From positions 1 to 36,178 of the forward strand of contig NZ_RAWG01000070.1 of the NCBI RefSeq assembly GCF_003611735.1: 36,178 nt of DNA, given 5' to 3'. Positions 33,112 to 36,178 of this stretch are shown here, piece after piece (within the stretch, counting starts at the first letter, position 1; the number at the start of each line of letters is the position of its first letter). The notes under the pieces are model-generated. The model saw only the letters and a list, made by a program, of their open reading frames with translations. It made no database searches and was not told the origin of the DNA. Source of the DNA: Corallococcus sicarius (GTDB taxonomy: Bacteria; Myxococcota; Myxococcia; Myxococcales; Myxococcaceae). Made by a program: the position numbers and the translations under genes.

Positions 33112-33701
33112 GTGTCGCCGAACAGCTCGCCCATGCGCAGCTGCAGCGCGGAGGCGATCTTGTAGAGCGATGAGATGGACGCGGAGGATTCCGCGCGTTC
33201 AATCTGCGACAGCAGGGACACGGACAGGCCGGTGCGGCGGGCAAGCTGCTTGAGCGTGAGCTCCTGCGTCTTGCGGGCGTCGCGGATGGTGCGGCCAATG
33301 GCGCGGTGCAGGTCGGCTTCCGGGTCCTGCGACAGACCCTTCTTCTGCAACGCGTTGCGCACGGCGGCCGTGAACTGCTCCGGCTCCATGGGCTTCTTCA
33401 CGTAGTCGGACGCCTGCGCCTTGAGGGAGGCGACAGCCGTGTCCACCGTGGGGTAGGCGGTGGCGACGATGACCGCGATGTCCGTGTCGTACTTGCGGAT
33501 GAGCTCCAACACTTCGGTGCCCGACATCTGCGGCATCATCATGTCGAGGATGACGAGGTGGAAGTCGGAGCCCCGGAGGATGTCCACCGTCTGGGTGGGG
33601 TCGGTCGTGGTGACGACCTCGTAGCCCTCACGGGTCAGCACCAGCTTGAGGTAGTCGCAGTTGTCCTGCTCGTCATCAACTACCAGGATGCGAATCTGCA
33701 C
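33108..33701 (-). CDS. Response regulator fused to an XRE-type helix-turn-helix
   Basis: The 197-aa product joins a receiver domain (about 1-120) to a Cro/CI-like HTH domain (about 136-190). The receiver has the acidic pair Asp9-Asp10, phospho-acceptor Asp53 (LVILDMMMP), a Thr in VATAYP and Lys in YVKKP. The HTH reads LTLKQLARRTGLSVSLLSQIERAESSAS, with its parts in the XRE order. Output domains of this family are usually winged-helix, Fis-like or LuxR-like; XRE is rare. GTG at 33701 is supported by AGGAGA about 6 bases upstream; an earlier TTG (33719) is less likely. No kinase gene is adjacent. A 45-bp gap separates it from the FHA gene upstream on the same strand, so both may be co-transcribed. 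Confidence 0.88.
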   Translation of the reverse strand: MQIRILVVDDEQDNCDYLKLVLTREGYEVVTTTDPTQTVDILRGSDFHLVILDMMMPQMSGTEVLELIRKYDTDIAVIVATAYPTVDTAVASLKAQASDYVKKPMEPEQFTAAVRNALQKKGLSQDPEADLHRAIGRTIRDARKTQELTLKQLARRTGLSVSLLSQIERAESSASISSLYKIASALQLRMGELFGDT

Positions 33702-33746
33702 AGCGTCTCCTCGCTGCAAGGTTGAGGGAAGTGCTGCGGGGGGGAG

Positions 33747-35588
33747 TTACTGCAGGTTCTTCTCTTCGGGCGTACCGCCAGCCCGGGGCTCCGTCGCGGT
33801 GAGCTTGTTCATGGCCTTGATCACCGCGTCCCGCTTGGGGTACCCGTCGGGCGTGAGCGTGAGGAAGGTCTCGTAGTGACGCACGCTCATGTCGGTCTTC
33901 TTGAGCTTGGCGTACACGACGCCGAGCATCAGGTGGCACTCGGGGAGCTTGGGGGCCAGCAGGGCACAGTCCTTGGCAATCAGCAGGGCTTCCTCGGGCT
34001 GCTGAGTGTTCAGGCTCCGGACCTTGGCCTGGATCTCTTCGATGTTTTTGGGGAAAGCCCCCGGCTTCATGTTCCGCATGAACTCGGATTCAGGGACTTT
34101 GCCTGATTGAAGGCCGTCGGGCTGGTTTTCCGCCACGGCCTCGGGGGGCGGCTCCTCCTGGGCGGCCCGCTGCTGCGCGGCGCTCAGCTGCGCGCTCAGC
34201 TCCTTACGGCGGCTGGCGAAGACAGTGCTTGCGGGGACCGCGCTGAAGGCCTTGACGGCTTCATCCACCTTGCCGGCGCTCAGGGCGGTCGCGATCGTGG
34301 TCAGGTTCTTGTCGGCCAGGGTCTCCGCGTCCAGCCGACGCTGCAGTCCGTCCAGCGCCTTGGGCGCGGGCCCACCCTTCGTCTTGCGCAGCGTGGCCAG
34401 CAGGTCGCTGGCGGTGGCGAGGTCGCCTGCCTGGAGCGCGGTCTCGAAGTCCTGCTCCGTCACCTTCGGCTCGGCAGGGGCCTCCGGCGCCGCAGGCTCT
34501 GGCGTCTCCGGCGTCACGGGCGCCGTGTCCACGGCCGCGACCGGCTTGTCCGGAACCGCCGGAGGATTGTCGGCGACCACGGGCGGCGGGTCGGTGGGCG
34601 TCCCCACCAGGTCCTGGCCCTTGATGACGAAGAGCGCGGCACCCGCGGCGATGGACAGGAACGCGACGACGATGCCCACGACCAGCTTCTTCGAACCCGG
34701 GCTGCCTGCCTGCGCGACCTGGTCCTCCGACAGCGTTCCCGGGCCCACGAAGCGCAGCTTCACGTGGCCCATCTCGATGATGTCGCCGTGGGACAGCGTG
34801 GCCTGGGCGTAGCTCTCGCCGTTGACCGTCATCCCGTTGGCCGACTGCATGTCGATGACCCGCCACTCGCCGGTCGCCTCGCGCACGACCTTCGCGTGCG
34901 TCCGGGACAGGGAGCGGTGGTCCAGGGCGATGTCGTTCTCCGACGTGCGACCGATCCGCAGCTCGGTGCGGTTGCAGTCGTACTCCTGGCCCTTGAACTC
35001 GTTGGGGGCGAGCACCAGCAGCCGGGGCTGCTCGTCCTCCGGGACGCGCTCCACCTTGCGGGGGCGGTCCGCCTCCATCTGGTCCATGCGGATGATGGAC
35101 GTGGCGTTGCGCCGCGCCTCCGCGGATGGGGGCGTGTGGTCATGCTCGTCGCCGTCCGCGTCGTCGTCCTCCTCGTCCTCGTCCTCGTCGTCTCGCGACG
35201 CGTTGGGCGCGGGGGCACCCTCCTCCTCGTCCGGCTCTGGCCGGCGGGAGGCGGGTACCTTGGCGGTGATGGCGCCAGTGGGGGCGGCCGCAGCCGCGCC
35301 CTCGACCTGCAAGGCCAGATCGTAGTCGCCGATCTGGATGAGGTCGCCTTCCTTGAGAGGAAGCTGGCCTGCGACGCGCTCGCCGTTGATCCGGGTGCCG
35401 TTGTAGCTCCCCAGGTCTTCGAGCACGACGTGTCCATTGAGGCGTACGAGGCGGGCGTGTCGACGTGACACGTTCCGCTCGGTCAGGCGGATCGTGTTGC
35501 CCTCCTGACGTCCAATGGTGATTTCGTCGCGCACGAAGGGAACAACGGTCTTGCGCCCCTCGTCGTCTTCGATGATGAGCTTCAGCAC
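33747..35588 (-). CDS. Two-FHA-domain membrane protein with TPR-like C-terminus
   Basis: The 613-aa product has FHA1 (about 23-92: I25-GR27, S41-RRH44, N63-GT), a very acidic linker (120-150, [15 protein letters not shown]), FHA2 (about 189-280: IGR, SRTH231, [10 protein letters not shown]), one membrane segment at 302-322, a Pro/Ala-rich linker (about 328-385) and helical repeats ending in a TPR-like block ([30 protein letters not shown]). FHA domains bind phosphothreonine, so the two N-terminal domains are cytosolic and the repeats periplasmic or vice versa; by the basic flank KK301 the FHA side is cytosolic. It probably relays signals from eukaryote-type Ser/Thr kinases, abundant in myxobacteria. 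GTG at 35588 ([12 protein letters not shown]) is chosen over a further upstream start at 35675, which would overlap the divergent gene's 5' end. Confidence 0.9.
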   Translation of the reverse strand: MLKLIIEDDEGRKTVVPFVRDEITIGRQEGNTIRLTERNVSRRHARLVRLNGHVVLEDLGSYNGTRINGERVAGQLPLKEGDLIQIGDYDLALQVEGAAAAAPTGAITAKVPASRRPEPDEEEGAPAPNASRDDEDEDEEDDDADGDEHDHTPPSAEARRNATSIIRMDQMEADRPRKVERVPEDEQPRLLVLAPNEFKGQEYDCNRTELRIGRTSENDIALDHRSLSRTHAKVVREATGEWRVIDMQSANGMTVNGESYAQATLSHGDIIEMGHVKLRFVGPGTLSEDQVAQAGSPGSKKLVVGIVVAFLSIAAGAALFVIKGQDLVGTPTDPPPVVADNPPAVPDKPVAAVDTAPVTPETPEPAAPEAPAEPKVTEQDFETALQAGDLATASDLLATLRKTKGGPAPKALDGLQRRLDAETLADKNLTTIATALSAGKVDEAVKAFSAVPASTVFASRRKELSAQLSAAQQRAAQEEPPPEAVAENQPDGLQSGKVPESEFMRNMKPGAFPKNIEEIQAKVRSLNTQQPEEALLIAKDCALLAPKLPECHLMLGVVYAKLKKTDMSVRHYETFLTLTPDGYPKRDAVIKAMNKLTATEPRAGGTPEEKNLQ

Positions 35589-35606
35589 GGGTCCGGTCCG
35601 AGTACA

Positions 35607-35636
35607 GCTATAGCAGAATGCCCTTTGCCGAGACAA
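35607..35636 (-). promoter_or_regulatory. Candidate promoter of the FHA gene
   Basis: On the minus strand, TTGTCT (35636-35631), 18 bp, then TATAGC (35612-35607) gives a fair sigma-70-type match. It lies in the 51-bp space between the FHA start and the divergent rhomboid start. The implied leader is very short (about 12 bases), and no strong ribosome site precedes the GTG. Confidence 0.35.
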
Positions 35637-35639
35637 GCC

Positions 35640-36107
35640 ATGTATCCCCCGAGAACAACAGGGTTTTTTGCCCATCCCACGGTCAGGGGGGCACTGTTGT
35701 CCATCGGTCGGTTGGCCGGAAGGGGCGGGGAAGACAGGTTACCGTGGCTGACGGTGACCCTGGTAGGGGTGCAGGCGATTCTGTACGCGGCGCTGGCCTC
35801 CGGAGGGCCTCCCGGGGTGGACGCGCTGGTGCGCTGGGGGGCGAAGACAGGCCCCCTGGTGACGGACGCGGGTCAGGAATGGCGGCTCGTGGCGGCCAAC
35901 CTCCTGCACCGGGACGGCGTGCACCTGGGGCTCAACCTGCTGGTGTTCGGCGTGGTGGGCTCGGCGGTGGAGCGCGCGTGCCGCTGGTGGGACTACGTGG
36001 CGCTGCTCGCGGTGGCGGGCCTGGCGACGATGGCGGGCTCGCTCTGGTGGTCCCCGGGCCCGGCACCTTCCCCACCGAAGGCGTCCTCTTCACCGGGTTG
36101 CTCGTGA
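35640..36107 (+). CDS. Rhomboid-family membrane protease, 5' part, broken near its end
   Basis: From ATG 35640 the first about 135 codons resemble a rhomboid intramembrane serine protease. A membrane segment [19 protein letters not shown] is followed by the R-x-x-x-x-x-LH-x-x-x-HL-x-x-N signature ([27 protein letters not shown]) and a second segment [19 protein letters not shown]. The catalytic GxSG and His segments, which should come next, are absent. The frame runs into a Pro/Ser-rich shadow ([18 protein letters not shown]) and stops at 36107, because the DNA from about 36050 codes for KdpA in another frame. It is therefore a truncated gene, either rearranged or misassembled. A start at 35625 is also possible. 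Confidence 0.6.
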   Translation: MYPPRTTGFFAHPTVRGALLSIGRLAGRGGEDRLPWLTVTLVGVQAILYAALASGGPPGVDALVRWGAKTGPLVTDAGQEWRLVAANLLHRDGVHLGLNLLVFGVVGSAVERACRWWDYVALLAVAGLATMAGSLWWSPGPAPSPPKASSSPGCS

Positions 36108-36178
36108 GCGTCGTCCTCATCGTGGGCGCGCTGACGTTCTTCCCCGCGCTGTCACTCGGCCCCATCGTCGAGCACTTC
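36050..36178 (+). pseudogene. kdpA: KdpA C-terminal fragment, runs off the window
   Basis: In the frame beginning at 36050 the DNA encodes [20 protein letters not shown], then [20 protein letters not shown] and HF at the window end. This matches the end of KdpA, the potassium-translocating subunit of the Kdp ATPase (compare GTLPTHGPLFVGLLIG and VGALTFIPALALGPVAEHL in enterics). Only about 40 codons are visible. It has no start of its own and lies directly in the rhomboid gene in a different frame. Downstream kdpB would be expected if the chromosome is intact. Confidence 0.65.

Noticed and set aside
34107..35468. Plus-strand 453-codon frame opposite the FHA gene
   Set aside because: It is antisense to two clear FHA domains and a TPR-like tail, with Leu/Gly/Arg low-complexity translation.

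Overview
The window looks like chromosomal DNA from a myxobacterium of the Myxococcus/Corallococcus type. The evidence is a very GC-rich sequence with strong GC3 bias, a MYXO-CTERM-like sorting segment, PilZ and FHA signalling proteins, a sigma-54-like promoter, and a small separate biotin carrier next to a biotin carboxylase. Genus is inferred, not proven. No rRNA, tRNA, CRISPR array or insertion sequence was found.

Layout. 1-711 is the 3' part of an unrecognised gene. 903-2711 is a VLCAD-like acyl-CoA dehydrogenase with an AT-rich dyad upstream. 2749-3459 is a tandem PilZ protein on the minus strand. 3694-21438 is an almost complete division and cell wall (dcw) cluster in one direction: mraZ, a STAS gene, rsmH, ftsL, a PASTA-containing ftsI, murE, murF, mraY, murD, ftsW, murG, murC, murB, ddl, ftsQ, ftsA. 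Most junctions overlap by 4 bp or are nearly contiguous. A triple 10-bp-spaced repeat in front of mraZ fits the MraZ operator. A UUCG-loop terminator closes the cluster after ftsA.

The expected next gene, ftsZ, is displaced by about 7.5 kb. Between ftsA and ftsZ lies one very large reading frame (21715-28602, up to 2295 aa). It encodes a secreted glycine-rich domain, one divergent plus eight exactly 273-bp Ig-like repeats, a long calcium-binding-type DxDxDG stalk, an internal MYXO-CTERM-like segment, immediately afterwards an internal signal-peptide-like segment, and then an outer-membrane beta-barrel with thrombospondin type 3 repeats and an OmpA peptidoglycan-binding domain. It reads like a surface adhesin and its OmpA-type partner fused as a polyprotein. 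It has its own upstream region with two large dyads and a good -24/-12 (sigma-54) match, and its own terminator. ftsZ (28943-30187) follows with a separate leader.

After ftsZ come a small unrecognised minus-strand gene, then a biotin carboxylase, a 70-aa biotin carrier and an enoyl-CoA hydratase-family gene (30719-33111). On the minus strand follow a response regulator fused to an XRE-type helix-turn-helix and a two-FHA, one-TM, TPR-like protein. Divergent from the latter is the start of a rhomboid protease gene. Near 36050 this gene changes abruptly, in another frame, into the C-terminal coding sequence of the potassium-transport subunit KdpA, which runs off the window. That junction is either a rearrangement or an assembly error at a contig end.

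Functionally, the dcw genes make lipid II from UDP-MurNAc precursors and build the divisome. The fused OmpA protein would bind the same peptidoglycan from the outer-membrane side. The carboxylase set and the acyl-CoA dehydrogenase belong to acyl-CoA metabolism.
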